Positions 1 through 12,372 are shown, counted from the first letter of the stretch. The stretch is DNA of 64,000 nt from Serinus canaria (GCF_022539315.1 NC_066314.1:66139543-66203542); one strand, 5' to 3'. Notes: generated from the letters alone by a model not told the origin. A program made the numbers and translations.

Positions 1-3000
1 TTGCATAGCTAAGTCAGGTGATGCCTGAGTTTGGAAGGAAAGAGACTTAATCAACTGAAATATTTCCTAAAAGCAGCTTACTGTTTAGCATCAAAAGCTT
101 TAAAATCACAGCTATTTTATTTTTGGTCAATACTGATGTGAAACAAACTTGGTTTGAAGTAAAGGGAGCTATTTCTTTCTTACCTTGCTCACTGATGGGC
201 CTGGATTGTGTCTTTTGGCAGTTCTGAACAGTATATGCTTTTAAGATCATCAGAAATTGAAAGGAGTGGAGGATTGTGAGCATTGGTTGAGTTGCATAAA
301 ATTAAGTGTAATTTAATTCCTGAAATGTAGTAGTAATGCAGAGTTTCTAGATGTATTTTTAGAAACCTAAGTAAGTTCAGAGGATGTGAGTGAAACAATG
401 TATCTTTAAAAATTTGGGGTTTTAAATGTACAAAAGGATGAGATCTTTTAAAACTATGATCCTAGTATTTAATATTCTATCCTGCACTGACATCCATTTA
501 GTTCTTACATTAACTGAGGTTAATTTAACAAGAGATGGGAAGGTGGCTCTTAGGAACAGGGAGGTGATCAGTGTTTTTAAAATGCCTGGCTCTGCAGTGT
601 GATGAGAACCAATACAATTCTGTGATTGGTGAATCACTGAAACATTCCTGTGGGGAGACTGATGGTTCAATGTTATTTGTCACAGAGTGCCACTGGTTAA
701 AAATACTGACACTAAGAATGCATAGGCTGCTATTTCTTGTCCTGCCAGCTGTACTGCTATAGTTACAATGGATAGAAATGGGATAACTCCAGGAAAGTCT
801 TCACTCTATTAGAATAAGTCTGAAAATAAAAGGCGTGGTGGCTTTTGGTGCATTGTTGGAATTGTGCACTATTTTGGTATTTGCAACATTACCTTAGGCC
901 TTTTAAGTAGATAATCCTTTCAGTTCTGATACCAGAAAGGGTTTTGTGGCCCATCATTATTTAAATTCAGTTTGAAGGCCAGTGGAACTAATCTGTGGCT
1001 TTTGAGTTACTGTACATGACCTTAAAAATGAGTGCAGAACAATGATTTTCTACCAGAGTGGGAGCAGATTAAAGCAAAGGGTGCAACTAATACAATTTTA
1101 TTTTTCAAAAACATGTTTTCCATACTGAAAATAGAAGACAGACACTTCTAGTATTGTGTCACTGTGGCATTTCTAAATTTATATAACTGAAATGTGTGTC
1201 TAGGCATGTCTGGTTTTGGGGTTTTTTTTGACAGTCATTTCCAAGCTGAAGTCCCAGTAAAGCAAAGGGCTACTGAGCTAGCTCGAGGTGTTCACATGAG
1301 AGGCAGCATCTCTGCTTCTAAGGGTGAGGTTAAAGAACTGTGTGTGACACATGCAGCTGATCTTAGCTTTATGCTTTTGTGCAAGAGTAAAAGAGTTAAT
1401 ACCTGATCTACTTGCCGAATCAGACTTTGTTTTAGGAGAACCTCTGTCCTCATACTGTTTCTAAACAAGGCCCTCTTCACTGTTCCATGCACCAATACAC
1501 TAATTGTTAACCAGATGTGCACTGAGAAACTGTCCTGGTTACAACATTTCCTCTTCTGGAGCTTGATTGATTTATTCTGTACATTAGAATGGCTGCAGTT
1601 ACAGTAGCTGTTTTGATTAATTAATAACTTTTTAAAAATCTGAAACAATGTTGTTTGCTTCAGATTCTTTGTAGTCCTAAAATAAGCAGATACTTTATTT
1701 ACCTGGTGGTTCTGAAGAGCAGTGGACTTCCATGTCTTGAGTAAAAATTTAAAATAATTTTTTTGCTGGGCTCCATCACTTGTCAGGGGGTTAGCTCTGA
1801 GCTGTGGTATATCTTAAGCAATATATATATATATATGGTATATATTTTGAGTGGTATATATTCTGCAATAGTGCATAGCATTTTATTATCATTACAAATA
1901 CAGTGGGTTTTGACTTCAGTTCTGCCTTTGTCTTGAGAGTGCTGGAAAGGCTTGCAGCCAGGAATTTCTAAGAAGAGTTATGACTAGTTCTTGTTCAAAC
2001 TTAAGCGTGTGGGAGTGAAGTTACAGACCTGGAGCAGTCTTGTAAGGCTTTGAATGCTGTAAAGTCTCTGGCTTTAGCAGATAAATGTACAATATTGAGA
2101 CACTGACAGAGAAGTTGGTTGAGTAAACAGTGTCAGTATTCTCCAGTTCTTAGGCTTGCAGATCACCTGTAGGATATGTTGGTGAAGGTGATAGCGAGCA
2201 AAGATTGAGGAGTGAGCATGGAATGAGAAAGCTGTTTTATCCTTTTCACCAAAACTTCTCTCATACAAATTCAACTTCAGGAATAAGCAATTAGTTTGAG
2301 TGTGTCAATCAAGATATATCTTGCATGTATAACAACTTGAGTTCTGTGCGTCTGTCAATTTGTTGTTGTGATTGACCTCTTCAGTTTTTTTTTAATGCCT
2401 CAAAATGTTTTTGAGGTTAGGTGGTAAATTGAAGAGGAAGAGTATCTACATTGCAGCAAGCAGGCATGTATAAATTCTGCAGCATTGCCATTGTCTTCAC
2501 AGTGTGATTCTGAACTCAGAGCTCACATGCTTACCTGTTGGTGTGGAAAAAGATAAGGATCATGATGAGACTTGAATAACTTACACACCTGCACTGCAGA
2601 GGGTGAAGGCCAGTTGCTTTTGGTGTTTCAGTGGCATAGAGCTCTCAAATAGATGAGATGGGAAATTTTGATGTGGATGATGGTAGATCCGTTGAGTTCA
2701 GGAGGTGTTGGGTTCAAAATACGCAGTTGCTGTTTCTGATCAGAAGGGAAGACAGCAAGGCCTGTCCTGGCCTGAACAGTGTCTCATGAGCTGGCTCTGG
2801 CTCATTAAAGCTTTCATCTGCTCCCACTGCTTGCATTGCAGTAATGCTGTTTATTCTGCTAGGATACTGATCTGGTACAGAGTTTATTCTGCAGGATTTA
2901 CCAGTTTAATTCTTGGCAGAATTATCAATTGTCCAGAATTAATTGCTATGAAAATACTGACATCAGTGAAACTAAATTTTTACTTCTGTTTATTATGTTG

Positions 3001-4938
3001 CATTTCTCTTTCTTTGTAAAAACTACTCTAGTTTGCTTTTTAACCAGAACAAGAAAAACAGTCCTCTGTAGGCAAACCATGTGTCTCTTGAACTGAATAA
3101 ATGTTAAGCTGAAATCTTTCTTTTCATACTATGTATTCAGTTCAACTGGGGTGAGAATTATCAAACAGTTCCAGGTATATTATGTGTGAAATAAGGAAAG
3201 AACTAAATCTGAAAGATTGTTCCTAGAACAGGCAGCAGGATTAAGAGGAATGATTAGAGGTGGTGAAATGGTTAAGCATGCAGGTTTTGAGGGCTGGGTA
3301 AGTAACTAATTGCAGGTAGTGAAATTTAGGAGATCACGGGGTAAACCAATTTAAATGCTATATATACCATAGCCTGAGGGCTTCTTTGGGACTGGGGGAA
3401 AGAGGTTGGATTTTTTTTTCCACTGCAATCATACTCTCTAAATTCCTGAATTAATGGTTTGTGGCAGCCTGGGACTGGCTCAAACTAGAATGGTAACAGC
3501 TTAGCAGAAAGGAAATATAGACACTTTAATTACTTTGTTTGTGTGATTTGACTTTGCTGCTGGTGCTATTAGCTTCTGGACTGCAATGTTAGAACATTTT
3601 GTTTGAGAAGATCAAGCAGTTACTGTAGAATTCTTTCCAGGCTCTCAGAATTACAGCATCTTTGAAAAGAGCCAAGCAAGAGTCATGGTTCTGCTGGGAC
3701 AGGTAGACTTGACTTGCCAAAAGCTGAAATGTTGAATGTTCTTTGCAGGTCATGTTGTGTACCCCAGAAAAGTGTAGCCTTAATTAAGTGTGTGGAATGT
3801 TGCTTTTGCAACACTGATGGTGTATACTATAAAAACACCACTGGTATAATTGTATAGAACACCACTGGTATACTTAAGGAACTGAATATGTTATTTTAGG
3901 GTGAAAAGTGATCTTGATAATTCTCAATTGCATTTTATAACAGTTCATCACCATTAGTTTGTCAAAGTTTGTTTGCTAAGTTGTATATCTGTAAAAATTT
4001 AAAATTGTATATGTGATCTTTCTTAGCATTGCTCCATATGTCCTTACCAGAAAAAAAAACCAAACCCTGAAGCTATGGGCAGCTCATTTGATTAATAAGC
4101 AGGTTTTACAGTGGTTGCTTGGAACTAGGTATCAGGGAAAAAAAAAAATTGAACTTGAGGTGTGAAATCTAGCAAGAGATACTAGAAAATACAACTCTGG
4201 ATTGTTTGTGAGCATGTGGTGTAAACCAAGCAACAATGCAGCTTTCTAACGTTGTCCAGCAGTTTAAAAATCACCTTCAAATCTCTGTGCCCTTACATGA
4301 AGGAAAAAAGGAAAGGAAATTAGATGGTGTTGCCACTGGTAGCAAAATGCATCATACTATTGTAGTGCTGACTTGTGTTCAGTTAGGCAGAATGGCAGTC
4401 AGCTGTGTGTGCTGCTTGAGGAAGGGAGAGGAGAAGCAGCAGCTGCTTTCATTCCCCTGCACAGCACACTGACCGAATTACATGCCCTGGTCCAGGAGGA
4501 ACTAATGCAGCAGCAGGAGGGAGCTGCGTGATGATCACACTCAGAGCCTTAAACTCCTGCAGAAAAGCTGGGTGGAGAGTAGGCAGAGCAGCCAAGTGGG
4601 TGGGTGGGGACATGCAGGAAGTAAAGGATCCCTCTGCTGTCACTTCTTCCTCCTCTTGCAGCTGGCTGGGCAGGCAGAAAGGGACGTGCTTACCTCCTGC
4701 TTATATTGATTCTTTCTAATCAGTATTAGAGTGACAAAAGCAGATATTGAGCTCAAATCTCTGCAGCCTCATGTACTGGACTTGGAAAATAACAAGAGAT
4801 GTCAAAGAGAAAACAATGCTCCCTTCTAACCTTGATGTCTGCTTTCCTTCTGCTGTGCGTTAAGTCCACGGCCCAGTGGAGACCCATCGGAAAATAGCAC
4901 CTTGCTAACTCTGTGGTGTTTGTGGCTCTCTTTTCCTG
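1..4938 (+). other. WNK1 intron 4, 5' part
   Basis: AT-rich non-coding DNA. I searched it for exon 4 (the activation-segment end and the C-lobe block before GVKPASF) and found no match, so exon 4 must lie upstream. It holds an (AT)8 tract at 1821-1836 and an imperfect short direct repeat near 3825-3880. From about 4380 to 4700 base composition becomes richer in G and C just upstream of the exon 4a candidate. No other gene is visible; the open frames here are short and unconserved in appearance. Confidence 0.7.
4380..4938 (+). promoter_or_regulatory. WNK1: candidate KS-WNK1 internal promoter and 5'UTR
   Basis: In mammals kidney-specific WNK1 starts from a promoter in intron 4 just upstream of exon 4a. 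Here the 560 bases before the exon 4a candidate include a locally GC-richer block (about 4380-4700) in AT-rich intron, and a TATA-like ttatattga at 4701. An in-frame TAA at 4906-4908 separates any upstream frame from the ATG at 4939. This is positional inference; no transcription start is visible. Confidence 0.35.
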
Positions 4939-5025
4939 ATGGATTTCACAAAAAGAGAGATCTGTCCCATATTTGTAATTGTTAATTCCCACTGTTGCTG
5001 CTCTCACAAGGATTGTGCTAAAGAG
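4939..5025 (+). CDS. WNK1: WNK1 exon 4a, KS-WNK1 alternative first coding exon
   Basis: A 29-codon open frame begins with ATG at 4939 and ends at a perfect donor, GAG|gtaagtaa, in phase 0, which matches the phase-0 start of exon 5 at 9201. The peptide begins MDFTKREICPIFVIV and continues into a cysteine cluster; it has five cysteines (residues 9, 19, 20, 21, 26) and a hydrophobic FVIV patch. Mammalian exon 4a is described as encoding about 30 residues with a cysteine-rich hydrophobic motif, needed for WNK bodies in the distal tubule. An in-frame stop lies 33 bases upstream of the ATG, so this is a first coding exon. The product would lack the catalytic core and start at human residue 438. Length, place, phase, composition and donor all agree; transcript evidence is missing. 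Confidence 0.82.
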
Positions 5026-5757
5026 GTAAGTAAGAATTTCAGTTTTGTCAAGTGTGCGTAGCCACAGGAAAGTATTTTGGAGGTGAATCAGAGTTCTCTA
5101 CAAATCTTTTGACCTGCTTTACATTTACATAGCTTGGTTCTTCAGCTTTTAAACTTGACTTCACTTTTTCCCCTGTCATTTTTTAAAATGCAAGTTAAAA
5201 TCCTGACCATCAAGGCTGGAACATTAATTGATTCTGCTAATTTCTACCTGTGGTTTTGTTCCAAATCTAAGCATTTTTTATTAAATTTAGAAAGTCTGAT
5301 GGCATGTAACACTTCATCTGCCTTCATTTTGATTTGTTGTAGAAGTTCTTCAGCATTGATTGTACCTTCTCTAATTAAGTAAATTATATTTTCAGTATCT
5401 GTTGCATTAGAACAAGATGTTAAACTACTGACTCAGTAATCTGGTGATCTAATGAATGCAAAATATTTTGTATTTCTAGGCAAAAAATTGTGGAAGAATT
5501 CTGTATAGCTTATATTTTGGGGTTTAAAAGTTTCCTGGAAATTTAGTGGTTTTAAGAATACATAACTTGCCTTTAGTTCATTAAATAACTGTATATGTTG
5601 ATTTTTTTGGAACATATTTTTTCACCTGGTTAAAATCTGATAAAATCAGAAACTTTATCACATTTAACATAAGTGAAATATGAAACCATTCTTATGCTTA
5701 ACATGCAAACTGTGGGTTTTTAGTTTTGTATATGTGGCTACCTACATAAACATGCAT

Positions 5758-5829
5758 ATTTTAGAGGTATTCTCAAAATCTAAGCGTTCAGTGATTTTAG
5801 AGGTATTCTCAAAATCTAAGTGTTCAGTG
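5758..5829. repeat. 36-bp tandem duplication
   Basis: Two adjacent 36-base units (5758-5793 and 5794-5829) differ at one base (agcgttc versus agtgttc). The near identity implies a recent duplication. It is intronic and non-coding. Confidence 0.92.
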
Positions 5830-8642
5830 AGTTTTATTTTAAATTGGTGCTTCTTTCAAAATAAGCAGTTCTGTCCTGACTGTCCTTCTGTAAGCCTGAG
5901 AGCTCAAGCAGCAGTGTAGGAAACTTCAGCTCACTGGAAGCTGCTGCTGCCTTTTTTGGTTGGATTTGTTTCAAGTCTGATACATGCTGTGATTTGGTTC
6001 ATTATGCAACTGTATTAATGTGTTTGCTGGCAAAATAAAGGAAATTACACTGGTGTGGGACTGGGAAATGGAGAAGAGGACACTGTGCTTTCAGCAGCAC
6101 TGTCAGCTTGTGCAATTTTAGAACAGTAGCTTGAGAAAATGTTGATTTTTTTTTTTTTTCATTTGTGCCTGTTATACCTGTCTGCTCTTTTTTTTTTTCT
6201 TTTTCAAGGGCTCTTTCTGCTGTTTCTTTAGCAAACTTGTAAATAGTGCTAGTGGGATTTGGCTGTTTAGTTTTTAATGAACTGCTGCTGGGAAACAGGA
6301 CTAGTAGATTAGGATTTGAGTTTTCCTGTGGTTGTTCTAAGGAGTTAGGGGACCAGGAGTGGCACATAGGAATGTGACCACTTTTAGTGTGGTAAAACCA
6401 GGAAACACTGGCTTAACATTTCCTTGAGTGCTTTTGGGTTCAGAAACTGCTGAAGGTATGCTTGGCTGCTCAGCTCGTTCAGTCTTAAGAACACAACAAG
6501 GTTCTGTGAATTTCAGGGCCTGGCCTCCCTTGGGTTTCTGTGTGATGGCAGATTAAGCTGTGTAGGCAGCTCTGGTTAGAAAAGATTTCACTGATTTATT
6601 GAGTTTTAATGATTTACAGTGCCCCTGTCTTGTATAAAATAGTTTGACACTTCCATTGGTGCTTGCAGGAGGGAACAAAAGTGTTTGAAAAGCTGATGAA
6701 CTTCATTATCTGGGGAGTGCTTGTCAGAGCTGGAGAGGAGGCTTAGTCAGCCCTTCTCATGGGCTGTGGAGCAAAGTGAGAAATAGGGAGCTGCCTGAAC
6801 ACAGAATTCCAGGCCCTAGTGTGATGTTCTTCCAGATTTTCTGAGGAGCAGTTGGAACATGGAAGCTCTGCTAAAGGAGGCTGGCAGGAGCTTCACTTTT
6901 TAACTGTATTCTTGGTTTGGAACTCATAAAATGAGCTATTGTAAAATGGTCCTCATGGAAGGGCCTGAAGATTTTGGAAAAGTGTTTAATTTCTTTCAGC
7001 AGTAAGAAATGCAGGGTAGCAGACTGAATTACTGATTTTAAAATCTATGCTTAGCTTTAACTTTTCAGGCTCTGGGCAAGAACAGAGCATGTGGTACAAT
7101 AATTAACAAGAAAAATCAAATCCTGGCTTTGTTATGCTGATATTTTTCTGTACCAGTTGTCTTCCTCATGTTAGCTTTTAGTTTTCTGAAATGAGATTGT
7201 CACAGACCTGATATCATCCTTCTGCTGCCACAGTGTAAATGAATGTCAGTGCAGGCTGCTATGTCTGAGGCTTGAGCTATTTAAAAGACTTACATGTGTT
7301 AAACTTGGGCAAATTTAGATGGGAGTATATGCAATAAGGAGTTGAATAATTATTGCATAGGTTATATGTGTTATACAGAAGAACATTTAATTATATATAG
7401 AAATATCTATATTCCATATATAAACCTGAACTTCTGGAACTATTTTAAGTGTGGTCAGAATGAAAGGTGGCCCCTTTGACAAGTCAGTTATATGAACAGA
7501 GTTTTTAAATCCCTTTAGAGTGCAGAGCTCTGTGTCCTGCTTGGAAGCTGGAGGTTTATATAAGGCCTGGTTACAGTCTGAAACCCGCCCATCCAGACTT
7601 GGGTCTGATGTTTTATCACCTGGGGCATTGATTTCTTAAGGCTTAAGAGTCAGCAAAGCTTCTAAAAGTATTGAGCTAAAGTTCATTGGCAGGCTGTGTT
7701 TCAGTGCTTATTCTATTCACAGTATAGTCTGCAGTTCAGTGAATTTCAGTTGCTAGAGTTTCACAAGGGCAAATTTTAGAACAAAGAAATAGATAACCTT
7801 CCTGTCATAAGAGCATACTGGTTTTTATAAAATAAATTGTTTCCTTTCTGCAGTGTGGGGTTTTTGTGTTATTTTTTTTTTTTTCTTTTAAGAACCTTGA
7901 GTACAGGGTTGGTAGGTGCAAAGACTTGGGTTTAGACTCAAACTTTTCTGTTTCAGGGCTTGTTTCCTGCTCACAGTAGAGGAATAGGGAAGGATCATGT
8001 CTTTATGTAACCAGTATTTTGTAGGATATTGGGAGAAGTTTCTGTTTAGGGCACGAATCACAGTGCTTGTACTGCTACTTCATTTATTTCTGTACTTCAG
8101 AGCTGTGGTTTTCACTTTGTGTTTAGTTGTCATTCAGCAGAGACACAGGGTCAGATGTATCAGGTATATAATTTTAGGATTGTTTAGCTTGAAAACACCA
8201 ACTCTGTTCAAACATTTGAACAGCATGTCTTCATCCTCTCTCATTCTGCTGTTTTAAATACCAAGTTTGAAACTAAAGGCTGAATCAAGTAAAATTGGGT
8301 GCCAGATTTTTTTATGGACAATTGGCCCCAAAATACTACTTTTGGCTGTGATTAAGTGATGAAGCTTGGCTCTCTGCCTGAAATGTTTTTCAGAATTCCC
8401 AGATGGTCACATCTCATGGCATGTTTTACTGCTTTGGGTGATTAATCTTATTTAGGTTTTGTTTTCCTTTCCTCCTGTAGTTTAGAGTGTATTGGAGAAA
8501 GGGTTGCTGTGTATTGTGGAAGGGCTTTTATACATACAGCCTGTATTGTAAGTTCATTTCCTTGAACTCACAACAGCAGTGATGCAGGAGTGTGGTTTGG
8601 GTATAGTAGGGCTTTGGGGGAAGAGCTGAGATACTGGAAAGC

Positions 8643-8694
8643 TTTTTGTTTTTTGTTTGTTTTTTTTTGTTTTTTTTTTTTTTTTTTTTTTTTT
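8643..8694. repeat. T-rich low-complexity tract
   Basis: Nearly pure T, broken by a few G, in intron 4 about 500 bases before exon 5. It could be the reverse-strand tail of a retroposed element or simple expansion; no element body is recognisable beside it. Confidence 0.85.
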
Positions 8695-9200
8695 AAACAT
8701 TGGACAAGTTATTTAATGATCCAGTCAGATAATCCTGGGTAAGGTTTTTCCTGTAAAAAAATTACTTCATATAATGGCAGATTGGAAACATTTTGGGAAG
8801 CAACAGGATGCTTTGAAGACTGTTAAATTAATGCTGTGGTTTCTGGCATTAGTGTTACATAGGAAACATTTCCTTCCATTTTCAGTCCAGTCTGTGTACT
8901 TCCCTCTAACCTGCACAGCTTCCATGGAAACGAAAAAGTTCTATCGTAACTTAAGCACCCAAGTGCCAATTCCTTGTGTTACAGAAGTGTAACTGAGAAA
9001 TGGGAAGGGCTGTGTGTGGAACATTTAGAAAAGTCACTAAGAAACAAATGAGCAGTAGTACTGGGGTCAGACTTTGCCTTAATTTGCACTAGTTACTTAG
9101 ATCAGTTATCTGGAGAGTAAAAATAGGTGGTTTGTCAACACAATCAAACCTTTAATCACATGGGCCTTGCAGTTTCTCAGTTGTTACTTGTGTGTTTCAG

Positions 9201-9289
9201 GGTGTCAAGCCAGCCAGCTTTGATAAAGTAGCAATCCCTGAAGTGAAGGAGATTATTGAGGGATGCATTCGGCAAAACAAAGGTGAAAG
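9201..9289 (+). CDS. WNK1: WNK1 exon 5, kinase C-lobe end
   Basis: Acceptor tgtgtttcag, donor gaaag|gtaagt. It encodes [20 protein letters not shown] and on to the split Arg codon before Tyr, the helix G-H part of the kinase C-lobe. The first Gly corresponds to human residue 438, the junction where KS-WNK1 replaces the N-terminus. Starts in phase 0 and ends after two bases of a codon (AG|A). Confidence 0.97.
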
Positions 9290-10116
9290 GTAAGTGCTTG
9301 TTCTGCAGGTAAAAGTACCAGCTGCTGTCTGAGGCCTTGATGTCCTTTTGATGATACCAAATCCAGTTTGTTCCTGGGGTCTTTGTTGTTCTGGTTAAAG
9401 TTGGGAAGCCAGTATTACTTCTGCAGCTTCTGATCTTTGGTAGATTCCTATTCAGTGATTAAGAGGATTAACAGTGTCAGGAAAAGTGCAAATGCCATAG
9501 TAACCATCCATGTCAGTTTATTCAGAAATTCTATTGCCTTTTATAAAACTTTGAACTAATAAGCAGAGTAGGGGAGGACAGTCCTTCTGGGTTTCCAGGT
9601 GTTTGGATTGGTTGGTTGTTCTGTAATCCTGTGGGATTTTTGTCCCTTTGATTCTGTTGGTATGATTGATGGTTTTGAGGAGTCCACCCCCCTTTAGCTG
9701 CCCACTATTCTGTTCAGAACTGGTTTTGTTCATGGCTGTTTATTCATCCCATTTTGTTAACTCTTGAAGTTTTACATCTGATGGTGTTGCTCTGTATTTT
9801 TAGTTTCAGTTCTTTTTGTTTTTAAACAATTTAGTGTTTTTATCTCATTTGGAGTTAATTTTGTTGTTGCACAACACTTATTTCTTGCCATTTAGTTTAA
9901 GCTGTTAACTACAATTGTTAATGATGTGTTTGTAAATCTCTTTTGTACCTTCAAGACAAAGCTTCTAATTACACCCAACAGAATGCACATGAGATGGTTC
10001 AAAACAGCATAAAATTTAGAGAATAAATCAGGGGAGCATTTGGCAAGGTTATTCCTTAATATATTATCTAGTCCTGATAGCTGAATATGCTTTCTACATT
10101 CTTTCCTAATATCTAG

Positions 10117-10336
10117 ATATGCTATTAAGGACCTTTTGAATCATGCTTTCTTCCAAGAAGAGACTGGAGTACGGGTAGAACTTGCAGAGGAAGATGATGG
10201 AGAAAAAATTGCCATTAAACTCTGGCTCCGAATTGAAGACATCAAAAAACTCAAGGGCAAATATAAAGATAATGAAGCAATAGAGTTTTCATTTGATTTG
10301 GAAAGAGATGTCCCAGAGGATGTGGCACAGGAAATG
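10117..10336 (+). CDS. WNK1: WNK1 exon, kinase end and autoinhibitory domain
   Basis: Completes the kinase fold ([20 protein letters not shown]) and encodes most of the PF2-like autoinhibitory domain, which folds like the OSR1/SPAK CCT domain. The FSF element known to matter for autoinhibition is present in [18 protein letters not shown]. The sequence is almost identical to human. Acceptor atctag, donor atg|gtaagt; ends in phase 0. Confidence 0.97.
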
Positions 10337-10546
10337 GTAAGTGCTGGTGGCCTGACAAAGCTTTTGAAGTAGTGCTGTTCTGTGCCAGTGGAATGTGGCC
10401 TGTCAGCCTCTGCTGTTGCTGTTACTGTCTAGAAATAAATAGGTTCACAAGCGTGTAGATGAGGAGTGCCAGAAAGAGCTTTGTTGTAGCCTTGGGACAG
10501 GGGCTGTCTGTGGCAGTGTGAATTCTGTGAATGTATCCTCCTTCAG

Positions 10547-10883
10547 GTGGAGTCTGGCTATGTCTGTGAAGGGGATCACAAGACCATGGCGAAGGCTATC
10601 AAGGACAGGGTATCTTTGATTAAGCGCAAGCGAGAGCAGCGCCAGTCGGTGCAAGAAGAACAGGAGAATGTACTTCAGGAAGAAGGTAGTCAGAAGCAGC
10701 AGCTGGAGCAGCAGCAGCCATCAAGTGCTTCCCATGCAGGGTCAAAGCATCCCCAGTCTGTCACTGGTACTACTCCTGTCCCTACTGCTTCAGCGTCGGT
10801 TTCTACACAAGTGGAGCCTGAAGAGCCAGAAGCTGATCAGCACCAACAGCTGCAGTTCCAGCAACCCAGTATATCTGTTCTTT
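10547..10883 (+). CDS. WNK1: WNK1 exon, end of autoinhibitory domain and acidic degron
   Basis: Begins VESGYVCEGDHKTMAKAIKD, the end of the PF2-like domain, then a basic and Gln-rich stretch likely to form a coiled coil (KRKREQRQ... EEQEN... KQQLEQQQ). The acidic motif EPEEPEADQH at 10814-10843 is perfectly kept; in mammals this motif binds KLHL3 for CUL3 ubiquitination and its mutation in WNK kinases causes familial hyperkalaemic hypertension. Ends SVL plus one base, donor cttt|gtaagt. Confidence 0.97.
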
Positions 10884-11980
10884 GTAAGTGCCTCAGTCAG
10901 TTTCTTTAGGAACTCCTGCACTTACACAGTTCCTCCCATTAGTTTTATGTTTTTGGTGGGTATAGCAGTAAATGCCCTAAGATGGTGCTGTCTGCCATGG
11001 CTGCTGCTGAAGAAGAATAGGCCACTAGAAAGCACAGCAGCATAAGATGCATTCCTGTGGTTTAGCTGAGCCAAGGCTTGGCACAATTCACAGCCCAGTC
11101 TTAGCCCAAAATGGTTTCTATTTGTTTCAAGGCAATATACTGAATGAACTGGGGCACCTAAAGCATGAGCATCTGCCCTTGGTTTTGCTGCCCTCCTGCA
11201 GGGACAGTGTATTCTGCCCCTGCAGAAGGCTGTATGCTCCTGCACCAGTGCAGATCAGGCTATGAAAATCACTTGTTTGAATCCTTGTTAACTTACTTTT
11301 AAAGTGGAAATGAGATTAATCTACAAGTAGTTCAGCTCATAATTTCCTTTCTGACAAGTCTTGATTTTCTGTTTTACATACTGTACATGAAAAGATGAAT
11401 TTATAATCCTTTTCTTCTGCCATCCCAGCATTTGAATCAGTATTTGAATAATGATCGAAGGTGACAGCTTCTCTATTAGAATGATGAAGTTAAAAAGCAA
11501 ATTACTGTCTGCTGGTTAGATTTTAAATTTAAAACCAGGATTTTAAATTGTCTATTATGCCTAGTTCACTACTGTGCCTACATGGTGCATCTGCCAGCCA
11601 GCACAACACAACTGTTTTAAATGTCTGTGTAAAATGAAATAAAAATAATGATTAATAAACCTTGAAAGAGCATTCATAACAATGTGGAATTTAGGTTTCT
11701 ATTTGTAGTCTAGCCTTTTGTAGGAAATATAGTTTGTTCTTAAAGATGCTCCCAAAGAACTCCTGATATTAGTAATTTTTTCAGGGTTTTAGGGGAAGGC
11801 CTAATGGAGGAAAAAAAGATTTTAAAATCAGCTTAAATATTACAAGAGGCAAAATGCTAATAAAGGTCCACGTGACATGGCACAAAAATCCATTTAATAT
11901 TTGATCAGTTATAGAATCTTTGAAATTTTTAATCCAGACCACAATTCTTGAGATGCATATTTTATCCTTAACTTTTGCAG
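10884..11980 (+). other. WNK1 intron, nothing notable
   Basis: About 1.1 kb of AT-rich intron between the degron exon and the next coding exon. Open frames on both strands here read through splice sites and show no domain. No repeat element recognised. Confidence 0.7.
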
Positions 11981-12165
11981 CTGATGGAACAGTGGACAGT
12001 GGCCAGGGGTCATCTGTGTACACTGAATCTGTGAGCAGTCAGCAGGCTGTGTCCTATGGTTCCCAGCATGAGCAGTCAGTCTCAAGCACTGGAGTCCAGG
12101 GATACCCAGCTTCAGTTGGCCAAGTGCAGTCCCAGCAGCATGGAGGTTATCAGCCACCTGCAGCG
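11981..12165 (+). CDS. WNK1: WNK1 exon, Ser/Gln-rich linker (exon 8-like)
   Basis: Acceptor aacttttgcag, donor gcagcg|gtaagc. Encodes (S)DGTVDSGQGSSVYTES, then a Ser/Gln-rich linker (SYGSQHEQSVS...) that parallels human WNK1 after PSISVL. No folded domain expected. Starts on the last two bases of a Ser codon and ends in phase 0, so every alternative exon that follows can be added or skipped in frame. Confidence 0.95.
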
Positions 12166-12320
12166 GTAAGCCACACCTCACAGCACTGCAAATGCATGGC
12201 ATTGCTTGGTTTTCTATGTCTGGTGAAAGGTGAGAGGAAATCTGCCAGGCCATCTTCCATATGTGTTTTGTTTTGCATAGGGTACAGGGGTACAGATTCT
12301 GTATGAGGGGAGTTCAGGGG

Positions 12321-12321
<1 letters not shown>

Positions 12322-12370
<49 letters not shown>
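12322..12370. repeat. 49-base poly-T homopolymer
   Basis: An uninterrupted run of 49 T about 160 bases downstream of the exon at 11981-12165. No retrotransposon body is evident next to it. Its length in the assembly is likely imprecise. Confidence 0.95.

Positions 12371-12372
<2 letters not shown>

Larger units (their letters stand above)
5026..9200 (+). other. WNK1 intron 4, 3' part
   Basis: AT-rich intron between exon 4a and exon 5. It contains a 36-bp tandem duplication at 5758-5829, T-rich tracts near 6147-6160 and 6188-6199, and a long T-rich run at 8643-8694. Short open frames (for example 7997-8257) have no recognisable domain. I see no further exon. Confidence 0.7.

Noticed and set aside
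2705..3019. 104-codon forward frame in intron 4
   Set aside because: No conserved motif, no splice sites in register and ordinary AT-rich composition.
1..4900. WNK1 exon 4 within the left part of the window
   Set aside because: Searched for the kinase activation-segment and TSEYPYSEC-type block before exon 5; nothing similar found, so this is intron 4.
8643..8694. Retroposed pseudogene or SINE tail
   Set aside because: Only a T-rich tract is present; no element body or target-site duplication could be recognised.
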